Assembly: GCA_029204045.2 (NCBI GenBank)
Contig: CM055077.1
Coordinates: 16,878,584-16,942,583 of the forward strand
Direction of reading: 5' to 3'
Length of the DNA stretch: 64,000 nucleotides
DNA from: Tillandsia leiboldiana
Lineage: Eukaryota > Streptophyta > Magnoliopsida > Poales > Bromeliaceae
Position 1 is the first letter of the stretch, and each line of letters opens with the position of its first letter. Made by a program: the position numbers and the translations under genes. The notes under the pieces are model-generated. The model was not told the DNA's origin, searched no databases, and saw only the letters and a program-made list of their open reading frames with translations. Positions 10,596 to 25,500 of this stretch are shown here, piece after piece.

Positions 10596-13500
10596 GAGTT
10601 GAGCTGGAATGCTATCAGTAGTAAACAAGCTCTGTTGCCACCCATTTGTTTTTGATGATGGAGCTTCCAAATCGACGATCGACATCATTGAACATGATCT
10701 AGACCACTGGAAGTATCTAGAAATTAAATTTCAACTCTTTTCATCATCATTGACCTAATGATCAAATGGTTGCAAAATTTATAATTTTAATGGTAGATAT
10801 GAGTCTTTTGTTCATTTAACAGTGTAAAGAAATCTAAATTAATTGAATTTTGATTAGAAAATTCTTTAAACTATTTAAAACAAGATTTATACTCTCGATC
10901 TTGATTACAAGACTCCTATCATCACTTTTTGAAGGATATTCACTTTTAGCCGTTCATTTTTGTGTCCACTTGATGGACAAGAAAAGAATATCGAAAAGCA
11001 TGAAATTTAATTTCTAGATAGTTTAAATGGTCTAGATTATATTTAACGGTGTCGATCGTCGTTTTGGAAGCTCCATCATCAAAACCAAATGAGTGACAAC
11101 GGAACCTGTTAGCTACCGATAGTATTCCAGCCTAGCGCGCGCTCTTTCTCTCTTTCTCTCTCTCTCTTATATATATATATATATAGAATTGAGCTCCTAT
11201 GCTTTTAAAAGTACCAAGTCATTGGTGCTTGTAGGTTTTTAGCCCTTGGATGAAAGGATGCGCGGTTAGGATAATAGTGGGCCCCTTAGGTTTAGTGGGT
11301 GGTTGGTGGAATAGTATGATCTAAGGAGTGAAATTAGTCAAAGGGATAGATCTAACGGTAGAAAACTTATAAGCACCAATTGCTTGGTACTTTTACAAGC
11401 ATAGCAGCCGGACTTTATATATATATATATATATAAGGTGTTAAAATTATCCCTTTTTTCTGTTTAAAAAGATAGTAGGGTGACAAACTTACCTTTTGTT
11501 TAAAGTTACTCTCTCAAACTGCTGCAGTTAGAACTGCGACCAATTTGGATGTAGTTCCAACTATTGCAGTTAAGCCTTCTCGTGTAGTTCCGACTATAGT
11601 AGTTGAATTCAAATGCATCAAAACCAAACGCCAGTTTTGAATTTGTATGTAGTTATAGCTGTAGTGCAGTTGCAACTACGTGCAACCAAACAACCTCTTA
11701 TTTACTATAGCAATATGTGGAATGACTTAGAACTTCTCTTTATCACAGGTTGAAAGCTAGTATTGAATGAGCGTCATTGATCTCATGGAAATGTTCAAAT
11801 GTAAATTGAAGAGATGTTAGATCCTTTTTTTTTTTTTTTTGCTTTTTTCCTTTTTTCGAACTTCATTATAGGTTGGTAGTATCACGGACTATACAAATCT
11901 TCCAAAATTGCAATTTTCAGAACTAATTGAAAGTTACTAACTTTTGGGAATTACTTACATAGTTACTTTCAATCTTGATTGATCGCGCCTTCAAGTTTAT
12001 TCTCTTGGCACAATTTAACAAATTAGGAAAATGTAGTCTTTTATTTTTTTGAACGTGCGTTGTACGTGTTCATTGTGGGCACGATCTTCTCAAAATAAAT
12101 TGAATGTAAAATATGAACTTTGAATAATGCTGTCCAATGAATGAAAATAGAGCCACACCTAGTCTTTATCCAATCCATAAATAAAGGGTTTGAAAATGTC
12201 TGAGTTTTAAGTGAGTATCTGCTTCCTCCTATAAACTTAATCAGGCCTTTTCTTTTTCTCTGAGACTGTAAGGCCATCTTTTGCAGCATTATCCCTCGCT
12301 GAACATTCATGATCTCAGGCCTTTTCTTAATTCTTTGAGACTGTAAGGCCATCTTTTGTTGCATTATCAATCGTTGAACATTCATGATTATCTTTTATGA
12401 CAATTGGATCATAAGTGTGGTTCATATCTGATCTATCATCATAATGCCGATGTTTTTTCTGTAAGCATTTGCTCTACTTTGGCTGATGTGATCTCAAAAC
12501 ATAGTGACCATACCTATAATGAAGCTCTTGTCTACTTGTTTGGAAAGCTAGTCAATGTGTAGATAGTCATCAAATGCTGCCAAAAGAGAGTGGTGTGGCG
12601 ATTGGGGGTTTTCTTTACTAGAACAGTCCAATCGGTTGGGAGAAACTCTTTTCCAAATAGAATTCCAGTTTCAATCATTTCGAATTTGTTTAAAGGAACT
12701 TTGTGTGCTAGAGAATGAATGCTTGTGTCACTCCCCGTTGCAGAAGCAAATCAGGTGCGCAACAGATCCGTTGCACCGGCAAAGTTTCCCTTGTACGTGC
12801 AAAACGTTGGATGACAAGCGACCTTTGTAACAATTTGTTAATATGCATAAGACAAAAAACCTCATCTGCAGGGTTACTAATGCAACCACATTTTAAACAT
12901 ATTCTCATTCAATTGCTTATACATAAGCATCAAGTTTTCTATGGAACATAAACCTTAACTAACATCTTTAATATCAACATAAGTTTAAAACTTACACATT
13001 TTAATATTTATTCCCAATATAATCACAATGATGTTAAATATTTTAATAGACGATGTTTTAATTCTTAAATACTACTAAACACCATTTGATGCTATCTAAA
13101 TTCTAATTATTTCTCACCCGATGGTCTACTCACCTTCAAATGAGGCCCCACATCTATAAAAGTAAACATTGAGTGGTGAGAGCTATATATAATAGTTTCT
13201 ATTGGGTATAGCTGCTAAGAGAGGCAGTTTGCTCACTAGGTTCAATAAGAATCATTATAAGAGCAAGTAGAAATTGTATAGTACATAACAACTGAAACAA
13301 AATACATAACAAGATGAATAATAACTATTTAAGAACTACTATGCCTCCACCAACAATGCAAGATATGGGTCCTAAGCATACAATGTCACGCTCCGGGCTA
13401 CAGCAAAAGCCTTCCTTGGGCACGTGCACAAACCCCGGTGTATACAAGGACGCCTTCATACACATGAAGCGTCAGCAACCAACCAATTTCAACAACTTTT

Positions 13501-16500
13501 ATACGACATTGTATATAGAAGAAATACAAGTTGATGCCATGAGTAAGTATAACAACTATCTAAACTTAAGAGCAATAAACATTCTACACATAAGAATCCC
13601 AAAATGACATACAATCTCTTTACATCTCATCATAAGAGTTTCATAACTTGAAACATAAAATATAAATATATACACCATCTTTTTCTTCATATACATTATC
13701 TTTTTCTTCTATAGTTTTGCCAATACACAAAAAGTGGTCAACTTCTACACTATCCAAAATGGGGCGGAAAGGCTCTAGCTCACGTGATCCCTTTCTTGCG
13801 ATCTCGGGCTTTCCCCGCAGAAGAAGGCTCTAAAAATAAAAATACCAAACAACGGGTGTGAGAACTATAAGATATAGTTCCAAGTGGGTACTTCCAATGA
13901 GAGGGGTACGATACACCGCTAGGTCATTTGAGGCATAAGTAATAAAAAACAAGTAATAAAAAGCAGGAAATAAATAACTGTGATAAGAAAAAAATGCTAA
14001 TAACATGATACTACAATGCCTCTAGGATACATGTAGTATGAAGAATGTCCAACTTTTCTACTATACATCAATTTGCAATACGATGTCAATAGTCAATGCT
14101 TTACCCAATCACTAAAGGACCAACCCAAGGTTCGTCTTAGCTTGCACCGCGCCTTATGGACCATATTTGACTTCCCACATATGAAGTCATGCCTCATACC
14201 CACCACCCAATCGGTACTCAAAAAGCAAGAGTGAGCGTACCCACTTGGCTACACCTTCGGAGGGCCTCGACTTGTAAGGAGCAACCGCTACAAGCGAATG
14301 CTAATTAAGCTAAATTTGGCTCCTACAAACTTTAGTTACATGCGTCATGCTCAGTGGTAACTCATCTCAAGATTTTAGACACGATGGTCGTATATAAGCT
14401 TACTCAACTTTGGTAACATATGTCTCAATGTGTCATGCTCATAGGTTGTGTTCTCAATTAACGTACATAAGGTCATTCTTGTCCAAATAATGAAGTTCAA
14501 GACTACTTAATTCGCTTAACATGCTATTTCCTAGGAAAGAACAGTAATAACAATGCAGCATGCTAACATGTAGGTCTTTAAGAAGCAATTATGGAAATAT
14601 ACTATTAAACATACATATTGGAGGAGTCCATAGCTCCATATCAACAAATAGGAGTTCAGTGTCATAATTATCAAGAAGGGAGATATAGATGACATAGAAG
14701 AAGATCACCAATTTTGGTTAGGTTGCACCCATTGTAGTCAGTAGGTCAGCGAAATCCCGTTGTAAACGGGTTCTGACCCGTTATAAACTTGTTCTAAGTT
14801 GTTGAGTCCTCTTTTCTACCCTAAGGTATCATTTGGTTGGGGAACAAGGCCTTGTTCCAGGGATAGGTATAAGCTAGAATTGCTTATTCCAGGGATAAAT
14901 ATAAGTTCAGGAACAAACAGGAACAAGACCAATTTTGCGTTTGGATGAAAATTGGGTTGTTCCGGGGAATAAGAAAAATAGCGTTTGGATAGTTAGATTG
15001 GAATAATGAGAATAAGAATAATTATAATTTAAAAATAATAATATTTTATCTACTTAATTAACATAAAAATATTAATTAAATAATAATTTAACTTATTTAA
15101 TTAACTATTGCTAGATAACCCTAAATATTAATTGATAAAATAATTAACAATAATGAGTATTGTTAATAAATAATTTAATTAACTACAAATAATTTAATAT
15201 ATTAATCAATTAATTAGTTAATTATTTAATATGTAGATAATTAGTTAATAAAATAATTAGATTAGTTAAAATATTAAATTAATTAAAGAGTTAATACAAT
15301 AATTAAAATTATATTTATTTTAATTAAGCTTATTCTCAAGTAGGAACAAGCTTGTTTCAGGAAAAAGCTGGAACAATAGTTTCGGCCTTATACCAGCTTG
15401 TTCTAGCTTCTTTCAGGAAGACGAGAACTAGGGCTTTTTTGCATTTAGCCCCCTAAAAAATTTTATTTTTGAAAATAGCCCTACAAAAATTAAATTTGCA
15501 AAAATGATCCTATGCCTGCCACGCGGGCGCCAAGTGTGTGCCACGCGGGCGGGCTGGGTGGTGAGGTGGAGTGTAAGTTGAACACGGTGAATGGTTCATC
15601 GTGTTCAAACACGATGAATCATTCGCCGTGTTCATTATATATACAATAAGTTGTATATATTAAATAGTTTATACAAAGAAAAATTACTATTGGTAGGTTG
15701 TATAAAATTCTAACAATCAAATAAAAAATTACTATTATTATAATTTTTATTTGATTGTTAGAATTTTATTGCTAGGTTGTTGGGATTTTTTAGATCGTTA
15801 GAATTGTATATGATTTGTTAAATTTTTTTTGTTATTGATAGAATTATATATGATTAAAAAAAAGATGATAAATAATTTACCATCTCTTCTAAATTTAGTA
15901 GGGATAAAAAAAATGATAATGACGGTCAATTATTTATCATTTTTAATAAAATTTAGAAAAGACAGTAAATTATTTATCATTTTTTTTTAATTATATATAA
16001 TTCTAACAATCACATAAAATTTTTAACAAATCACATACAATTCTAACAATCTAATAAATTCCAACAACCTACCAATAAAATTCTAACAATCAAATATTAT
16101 CCAATTCTAACAATCTAAAAAATTCTAATAATATATACCACTTATTGTATATATAATGAACACGGTGAATGGTCTACCGTGTTTGAACACGGTGAACACG
16201 GTGAACCATTCACCGTGTTCAACTTACGCTCCACCTCGTCGCCCAGCCCGCCCGCGTGGTGCACACTTGGCGCCCGCATGGCAGGCATAGGGCAATTTTT
16301 GCAAATTTAATTTTTATAGGGCTATTTTCAAAAATCAAATTTTTTATGGGACTAAATGCAAAAAAAGCCTCGAGAACTATTCCCATCCATAACCAAACGC
16401 GTTTGGGGAACAAGGCTAGAACAAGGCCTTATTCCAAGCCTTGTTCCCCAACGAAACGGGGCCTAAGGGAAGAGTTCTAACCAACTTAGAACTATCAAAG

Positions 16501-19500
16501 ACTCTTATTATAATTTTTTTTTAAAATCACATTGGAATGTGAAGAACTTAGCTTGTTAAATCCTTTTTTGTAAACTCGATTTTTGTTGTTAAGGCCTCTG
16601 ATCCAACATACAAGAAGGCTTCTTACCTATCAATTTCATCGAAAATCCCCCAAGTCAAAAATCCCTAATTTAAACCCTAATATTCAACACTCTACTAAAA
16701 TCTCTAAAATCTCCCAAAAATCACAATACTAAGGGCTCAAAGTATGAGAGCTTACCTCTACCACGACCCTAATCCACGTTCAAAGTGTCAGAGTTGAGGA
16801 TTGGAAGCTTTAAGAACTCTTTTTCCCAAACTCTAGCTTCAACTTCAAGCTTGAGGGAGGTCGAAGCCTCTAGATTAAGATGATGAGGTAGAGGAAGGAG
16901 TTTAGTAGAGGAGGAAGAAGAAGAGAGCAAGAAGAAGTAGATAAAGTTGAAAGAGAAGGGCTCAAGCCTTTTTCTCTTTGGTAGAGAAGTGAAAGAGAAA
17001 GAGGAGAGAGTGGGAGCATATAATGGGATGTTACAAAATCCTAGGGAACCTTCCAACAAAAAGAAATTGCAACACAAAGCAATTTCAACCTGCAGCACAA
17101 CCAGCTTTGGAGCTCACTTCGCTGCTCTGAAGCTCCTCTCTAGGCTCCAGGGCTCACCACCTAGTTTTGCAAAACTCGAACATTGTCGTTGTGAAAATCA
17201 TGTTGGAGCTCTGGAGCTCAACTTACCAGCTCCAAAGCCTGGCCCCAGTTACGGAACTCCCTTAGGACTTTCATAGAAACAGAAAGTTTGGGCTCAAATC
17301 AACTGCTCAGGCTCCGAAATTAGCTTCCTCGGTTCCAGAGTTGAAACTTCAATGGCACTAGCAAAAGTTTCAAAAACTTTTGTTTTCGTACAGAAGCCAA
17401 CCCAACTCATAACAAAATCCTCCAAAACTTTCCAAATAGTATTGAAATACTATTTTTCACCAGAACTTCGCTAAATTTGCAAAAATTCAATGCGCTACAT
17501 ACAAAGTATTAAAGTTTAAGATTCTATTCATGAAGTGTTGTGATATAACAAACATTTTTGTTAGTACCAATTTCGTTGGCCTGCATGTCACACGTTGGGC
17601 CTCTTTTGATAAACATTTTGTTTTGAAACACATTTTGAAATCAGGGTACAACGAAAACTCATTTACATTATTCGAAATCTTGCTTGGAGCGTGCACTGAC
17701 CTGCCACACGGATTGAGTCTCCCATATACGTGCACGACGTTAGGATACAAAGCAACATACAACAACACAACATGTACCAACTGAACAAAATAGCGAAAGT
17801 ATAGTCTACATGAACTAAACCAAGTTTTACGACTCTAAATACATTATTCTACACATCTCATCCTCCAATATAAGATAATAACCAACTAGCTGAACATGTC
17901 CACAAGTACTAAACAAAATATCCAACCCCTTAACATCACAACCCCGTACTCTCGCAAACCAAAATATCTTAGGTTTGTTTATGGTTCAACCTATACTCCT
18001 ATACCAACTTAATTCGTCACGCTAAAGATCTCTTTTGATAAATATTTTGTTTTGAAACACATTTTGAAATCATAGTACAGCCGAAACGGATTAAAATAAT
18101 CAATTATCAAAACACATTTATCCATTGAAAGTGTTTTTCACCCGAAAACTTTATTTTGAAAACCTAGGGATACTATAAAAACCGAAATCCAATTTGAAAT
18201 CATTTTGAAAATCGTTTCCCACACGAAAAACTTGCCTTTTGAAAGCCAACTACCATGAGGGATAAAAATCCATTTTACTATAAAACCTTAAAATCAAATC
18301 CATCTACCATTAATTCAAAAGCCGATAAATCCATAAAATTGATGCCTCAACTTATAAAGCCACAAAAACCATAATCATATGTAAGCATTTAAGTCTGACT
18401 GAACCACTATCAATATCTATCTATTTAAGGTTATAAAGCAATATAGCAAAAAGTAATCGTGGCAGAATCCTCGATAAAGGGGACCACTAGTGTGAGCTAG
18501 CTAAATCGCGTCCTCACGTCGCAACCTTATTTGCCTTCTCACCGACGGTACCTGTGAAGCCTTGTGGGGTGAGAAACCATTATGAGATTTTTCAGTGGGT
18601 ACGACAGAGCCACGAAGGCAAGCTGTAATCATCGGAAACAAAAGGTAATCAAGAGATATAAATATATATGATCAGCTAGAATGAAAAGCCTACAGTAGCA
18701 AGATATGTATGAACAGAATATTAATCTTGAATGTCGCTACTGAAAATGAATAGCTGACCAACTTTTATGCGTCAAAGGACCAATAGTCCAAATCAATACC
18801 CAATCTGTAACCTATCATATGTGATCAGCTGGAAATAGAGCTTACAGTTGCAAGATATGGATATGAATAGGATATCAACTAAAGAGCCACTACTATAAAA
18901 GAATAATAACTAACTGATATGTCTCTAAGGACAAATAGTCCAAATCAGAACCCAATCCATAACCTGCCATATTGCCTCGTTGGCCTCAGGCACTACCCGC
19001 TATCATAATGCACCGACCTGATCCACACATCATAATAGACGTCCAATTCGGATAAATATACCCTGCGTCGGTGGCCAAACTGACTCAATGTCTGTGAATA
19101 CTTTCAAGTGCAGTGATAAATCATATGGTATGATCAACTGAATCTTGATGTAAAGTCGAATGCCTTTGCACATAAGCGTCGAAAACCATGGCGTAAAGCC
19201 GAATGCCTTGGTACATAAACGCCGGAACCATAAACCAAAAGGTCGAATCATAATGATATGCATAGAATCGTGTCACATTGACCAAAAGGTCACTATGCTA
19301 GTCATGAAGTGTAAGCCTTCGCTACATGTCAAGTATCTAGACCGCTAACCATGCACAATAGTATAGTATGCTAGGAGGAAAAGTAATAAGCCGATATGTA
19401 GACTAAAGAGTGAATGAAAGCCGTAGAGTAATCAACTCATGAAGTAAAAAAAATAGAAAACTGAGTAAATACTATCTTATCGCCTATCAGCTCGAAGCAC

Positions 19501-22500
19501 CCACCTCTACCGTAGTGGAGACCCGAGTCGTCGACCCCTTGCTGGTACTCCTAGCTACCACGTGGATCTAGATAAAACCCAATAACTCGTAATCAGCCCA
19601 ATAACCCGCTAATTGCCCCATACCATGACTAAAATCATGATTCCAAAATAGAAATACGATTGGATTTTCGGATATCGATAATTGGTCATCGAAAACTCAC
19701 CCGATCGTTGCACCGGCTCACCGGAAGACCACCCTAACCTACGGGGTTTCCCGAAACAAGTCACACACCTAACCTACCTTGCCCGCTGTCCCAAAACATC
19801 AATTTGACGTTGTTGGAACAGCCGCACGAAAAGTGCGCCGAAATGGAGAATCAGAACTCCAAAAATCACTAATTTGGTTTCCGAGATGCCAAATGTGGAG
19901 ATGCCAAATGTGGCACCGAAACCACTTGCAGCCCTCTTGCTACTACCAGGGGTGTCAAACCTCACCAAAAGGCTAGCCAATAAGGCCCAACCCGCGTTGC
20001 GAATAGCCACAACCCGCGCGACACCAATTCGCGCCCGAATTTTTTCGATTTTCGCATTTCGGCATCCGGTTCGCCCCTGAAGTGTTTTGAAACATTCCAA
20101 AAGTCACCCAACCTTCCTCGTTGTCTCGGAACACTCACTTTTTGAGTTTTGGGATGGCCGCACACCAAGCGGTGCGATCCGGGTGCAAAAACCCCCAAAC
20201 TAAACGTGCCGGTTTTTCGAAAATTGCCATTTTGGCTTCGGAACCCACCAATGGTCGCTTGCTAGTCCATGCTTTGCACCAACGAGTCACTAACTAGCCA
20301 ATGAGGTTTTCCTACTACTGCAACTAGCAATAAAACCCGCCCTCCAAAAACGAAGCCAAACCACCTATATTATTTTAATTAAACCACCGTTTCATGTGCC
20401 ATTTGCCTTAAGATCCAAATCAAGGGACTCCCGGGCTTCGAACATCATGTTTGAACATTCTAGGATCAAACCCATGTTGTCCAGGACAGTCGAAGACGCA
20501 AAAGGCGTCATTGTGACATTTTGCCGAGCATCTAACCCGCGGTGACGACAATACATAATATATAACTTGTATTAAAGTCTTACCGACGTTTGCCAAGTTA
20601 GGGAAACGATTCCGAACCCGGCTCTCGCTGGAACAACGTTAGGAGCCTTCGTTGATTTGTTGACGAAAAACGAAACCAAAATTGTGCCCGTTGATGCGTT
20701 TGGAGCACGATGTGCTAGATCAGTCCCAACGCCGCCCGCGAAAGTGCTTAGAGGCGAGCACTGCCACGAGGAGGGATCCTGGAATACTGTGCTCCGCCTA
20801 CATTGGTCTGCCATCGCAGCACAAGAAAGCTTTCGGAGGCTTCGCTCCAACCTGCATTGAGAATCGAGCTAGAGCAACATCGCAGAGGACGGCGACAAAG
20901 CCTCGGCCGAGGGATGGGGCTGCGCCAACAGATGATGGCCGGAGGGAGGGTGTGGTCGCGAGAGAGGTAGTCCTGGCCGACCAAAACCGACGCCGACGGC
21001 TGGATTGCATCAGATCTGGCCGGTGATGCCTAGGAGCAACTCGTGGCCGTAGGGGAGGAGATGGTTGAGGAAAGCTTGATTTGGGTCGGGCTTGCCACAG
21101 GCGACAGAGCACCACCCTCTGGCGAGCACCAGGCTCGATTCGGGTTGGGCTTGCCATAGGCGACAGAGCACTACCCTTCGGCGGCGGTGCTCGCCGAAGA
21201 AACTGCCACGGAGGAGATCTCGGCTGGAGCCGAGACCAAGAGCCCGCTGCCGTTGCCTGCAGCCCTGCACAGGGAGAGCAAAGGATATCACAGCCTTGGG
21301 GATCCATTGCTGACTAAGCTAGGTGGCTGGAGGCCTGGGTGGTGCCGGCGGCTAGGGAAGGGGGTGTGCGGATCGAGGATAAAACGAGAAAAGGGGCGGC
21401 TAGGGCTTTGAACCCTGTGAAAGTCTCCGATGCTGCAACTTAAACCCTCGCGCACAATTGCGCAGAGGTCCAATTTCTAAAAAATTGCAAGCATGCCCTC
21501 CTCTCGTAGCCATTAATCGCATTCGAGTCCTTTGGAGATCAATAACTATCACCTAGACTCAAATTTAGGGCCAAAACGCAATTTCGCGTTTTTTGTCGAT
21601 CTTCCTTTTGTGAAAAACTCCTTCAAAGCCTTTTTGTTTTTACCCAAATTTCAGATGAATGCTCTTTATTGTGTTCATAGCATTGCTGTCGAAAAACATC
21701 GCGATTCCGCACATGAAATATTGGCATTTTTTGAATCCGAACACCGTTTATGCGTTTTACGGTCGCGACGGTAAATTCCAGACGACTGATTCATCTTCGA
21801 AACCTCAAAATATCTTACTCAGATTTTTTGCATTCATAGAGCTCAGAGTTTCCAAAATTTTGACGGTAAGTTTGCCAATATTTGTGCATAAAATACTGAC
21901 CTTTTTAAAACCGGACTGTCGGTCGTGCGATTTTTCGATAAATTTTTTATTTCGACTCTCTGTTTTCAACTTAAGCCTTTTCGGTTCGCGATCAGAAAAA
22001 TTTGCTCACCATAATCCACTTTCATGATGATCTCTACAAATTTATAGTTTGGATCTTCCGCATAAAAATTCACTTTCATTAATTATTATGGAAAAATTAT
22101 GGAAAATTATAGTTTGGTCCCTCGAACTTGACATTTTTCCTTTAGAACCGTTGGGCACTACATCATTCCCTCACAAAAAATTGTCCTCGAAACTTGCTTT
22201 TATCTCAACCGTAAACAGAAAGTTGTACCGCTCCCGTGTAACCATTTTCAGTTTTCAAGTTGTGCGCTTTCCGTGGGCTTTTTTTTTTCTTCCACAAAAC
22301 CTTCACATACGAAATAAACTTATTCCGCAGTTGCCTTTCCTCGCGTGCCAAAATCTATAATCCAATGGACCAACGCGCTCCAGGATCTCTAACAGTCCAA
22401 TAAATCGCGGGCTAAGCTTGCCTCGCAATTTGAACCGTTTGATCCTTCTTGCCGATGATTTCTTGAGCAACACATGCTCCCCGACTTGGAACTCCAAGTC

Positions 22501-25500
22501 ACGCTGGCGCTAGTCCGCATAACTTTTTTGCTGGCTCTGAGTAGTTATGAGTAGTTAAGAGCCGTTGCCTTGCGATGCTAACCCTTGCCTCAGTATCCTC
22601 CACCAAATTCGGCCTGATAACCTTGCGCTCGCCCAAGTCGTCCCAGCAAATTGGGCACGCACAACCGCCCCCGAATCGAAGGGAGTCGTGGACATAGAAG
22701 CCATTACATTGCCTTTCCGAGGATACTAAATAAATAGGTGTAGTCCTCGGAAGCTCGAATCATACTCAACCCTTTAGTGTTTTCATTCCGTGTTTCACTT
22801 AGAGTTACAACACTTAGAGGTTATAGCCTTCAACCAGCCTGCATTAAAGGCTACAAACTTACCCATTACCGTCGAAACCCATCGAAGGCATTTGACTAAC
22901 CTCTAGGTCCAAGACCTAACCTTCCGCCTGGGCCAAAATACAATGCTGGCACTACCAATTGAATTTATCTATTTCATTCCGCTCACCTATGTTGTTCGAG
23001 TACAACCGACTCGACAATTCCCCTCACATGTTTGCCACTAGGTAACTAGGGCTGCTGGTCACAACAAGCGACCATAACCACCCGTGATGCCCAACATTTG
23101 TTTCTACGAGACGCTGTCGTTCCTATCCCTATGGGAACCCTAGCGATCGATATTCCTGGACAACACTAAGTACTTGTCTCAATAAGACCCTAGCGTGCCT
23201 GTCGCAGAGTATCCAGAACAGCAATCGAATCGCAATGGATTGCTAAGCGCTCAACACTTTGATTTTCGTGATTAGACATATCGTAGACCTTGTACGCTTT
23301 CACATGCCACGTCGCATAAGTCAAGGATCAGACTTAGACCACCTACTAGCCGTGAACCCAACATCATGGTAGCTCTACCGAGACCACCCTACCTAACTGA
23401 CCGTCTAACTGTGCCAGACACAACAATAAGACTGTTATGCAATTCGGCCAGAACTAGAACATACATCATTTGTAGTAACGATAAGTCAACTACGCCTATG
23501 CCGCCTGGGAAATACCCACATCTCACCATGTGAACGTAGGTGACCAACACCAGCATTCCTACAAGACAGTCTCTAGAGATTGACTTGTAAGGGAAATACA
23601 TAGACCCAATCAAGATATTCCCTTACGGGATAGAGTATTTCATTCCAGCTTTCGACAGTACGTTGTCTGCAACCAACATACTTATCAAAAGGAAGGCAAA
23701 ATACCCATCAATCTGTCGCCAACAACTCGTTGGAGACACAACACCCATCAAAATCTGACCGACCCGTCTATGCCGCACCGAAGTGCACTATACACACTCA
23801 AAACATCGACTTCACAAACCGACTTCCGCAACTTAACCAACCCCAGAGCCAACTTGAACAGAGTCTAGTCAGCTCCCATCAACAAACCGATAATCGTCCG
23901 TGACACCAAGTCGTTAACACCCTGATCAACGTGATCGGAAATGGTTCCTTTAATTGATTTATTAACCTCGCCTAGGCCATCGTCTAACCCACTGAGACCT
24001 CCGGTACACACCAATAGAGATCTTAAGACCGAAACTATGCCTTAACAGATTCCATGCACGCCAATTTTGACGTAGGAACCAGCAGAAGGCAGAAACACTC
24101 ACGCTGTTGATTTCAATTAGCGAGAACCTCCCGCTCGTATACCAGCACTATCCAGTTGCCCTGCTTGAGGTTCTTCAGATCCTCCCTAAGTTGCCGCTTG
24201 ACGCTATCCCAGAAGAAAACATTAAACAATTTCTTCAACTCCGCCAAATTCACCTTTGCTCGGGCTCGCTCTGCCGTTCATGAATCTACGCTACTCGCAG
24301 AAGTAGAAATAGGGGTAGGCATCACAGCCATGCTCACGTTGCCTAAAGGAGTGACACCCACGGCCACCGGTATAACTCTGGTAGCCTCAGATGTCGCAGT
24401 CGCCTAAGTGACCGCTGTTGTAACATCTGGTTGCACTTCAGCAACCATAGTAGTAGCCACGACTGTAGCCGCTCCTTGTGCCGTCTCTGCGGAAATGTCA
24501 GTGGTAGCACACGTGTCCTGCAGCTTGGTGGGGTTTGGACGATAGCAGCTACTGCACATCCTACTACAAGAGCCCAGTAAGAGCTATGTCACTTGGCCCG
24601 TTAGGGCCGCCACCTGGTCCCGAGCAGCTGGATCTGGTGAGTATCACCCTACTGCTCAGTGCCTACCTGATCACCGTTCCCACTCCCGACAAAATAATGA
24701 GTCCGCGCCATAACATGATGCACAAACATGGGGTGATGAACAATCATACACCTCGAGACTCATAAGACTCGACCAGCCTACCAGAACTTAATCCCAACCA
24801 CCCTACGCTCTCTCGTGCCTGTATGCCTTAGGTCTTTCTATGGTTAGCCTAGCCTTTGATTCAGTTAGAGATCCGTGAGTGAAATTGTGGTTGTTGCCTC
24901 TGATACTATCTTAATATGTCATGCCCCGAGGCTCTTTTGTAAAGCTTTTTATGAAAAAGGTGTCGTTTGAAAACCAGAGTTTGTGGAAAATACCTTTTTT
25001 TTTTTTTTTTAATTTGAATCCTTCCTTGCCCATGGGACAGACATACCCGTCTCAAACACAGAGACTCCTCTGTCCACACGGACAGAGTCTCCCCTGTATT
25101 TGCACGGCGTACCACATGTTACATCACCACAACTCACAAATTTTCACTCACATAATAAGCAAACATAGTATGCAGATGCTCATACAACTAGCAATCATTA
25201 GGACAGAATGATGCATTTCCTGTGGCTACAGTGTTCTTACCGTAGATGATGCGAATGCACATTTCATCAATTATCAAAACACATTTATCCATTGAAAGTG
25301 TTTTTCACCCGAAAACTTTATTTTGAAAACCTAGGGATACGATAAAAACCGAAATCCAATTTGAAATCATTTTGAAAATAGTTTCCCACACGGAAAATTG
25401 CCTTTTGAAAGCCAACTACAATGAGGGATAAAAATCTATTTTACTATAAAACCTTAAAATCAAATCCATCCGCCATTAATTCAAAAGCCGATAAATCTAT

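Larger units (their letters stand above)
10383..11697. mobile_element. hAT-like MITE copy 1, interrupted by two foldback elements
   Basis: Ends GGGGCCGTTTGGTT and, inverted, GAGGTTGTTTGGTT. The interior repeats GTAGTT/AACTGC motifs. The whole element aligns in reverse orientation with the shorter copy at 43412-43860. That copy lacks the block at about 10564-11436, so the block was inserted later. No clear target duplication is seen. Confidence 0.7.
13384..17499 (-). mobile_element. Ty3/gypsy solo LTR with nested MITEs
   Basis: Starts TGTCACGCTCCGGG, ends CAATGCGCTACA, and is flanked by the perfect 5-bp duplication TACAA (13379-13383 and 17500-17504). Without the nested element the LTR is about 2.47 kb. 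It carries the conserved LTR hairpin at 13862-13880. No internal domain is present. Minus orientation is inferred because related LTRs end in CTACA next to minus-strand pol tails. Confidence 0.85.
22163..24916 (-). mobile_element. Internal domain of defective gypsy element
   Basis: Only 2.75 kb between two LTRs of over 3.5 kb. It keeps the pol end next to the left LTR, a gag-like stretch near 24121-24280, and a primer binding site beside the right LTR. Protease, reverse transcriptase, RNase H and most of integrase are absent. The middle (about 22700-24100) holds nothing I recognise. Confidence 0.75.

Noticed and set aside
20572..21411. Several overlapping frames of 70-169 codons, repeated at 26669-27655
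   Set aside because: They occur in both LTRs of the same element with different breaks, so they are LTR sequence and not host genes.
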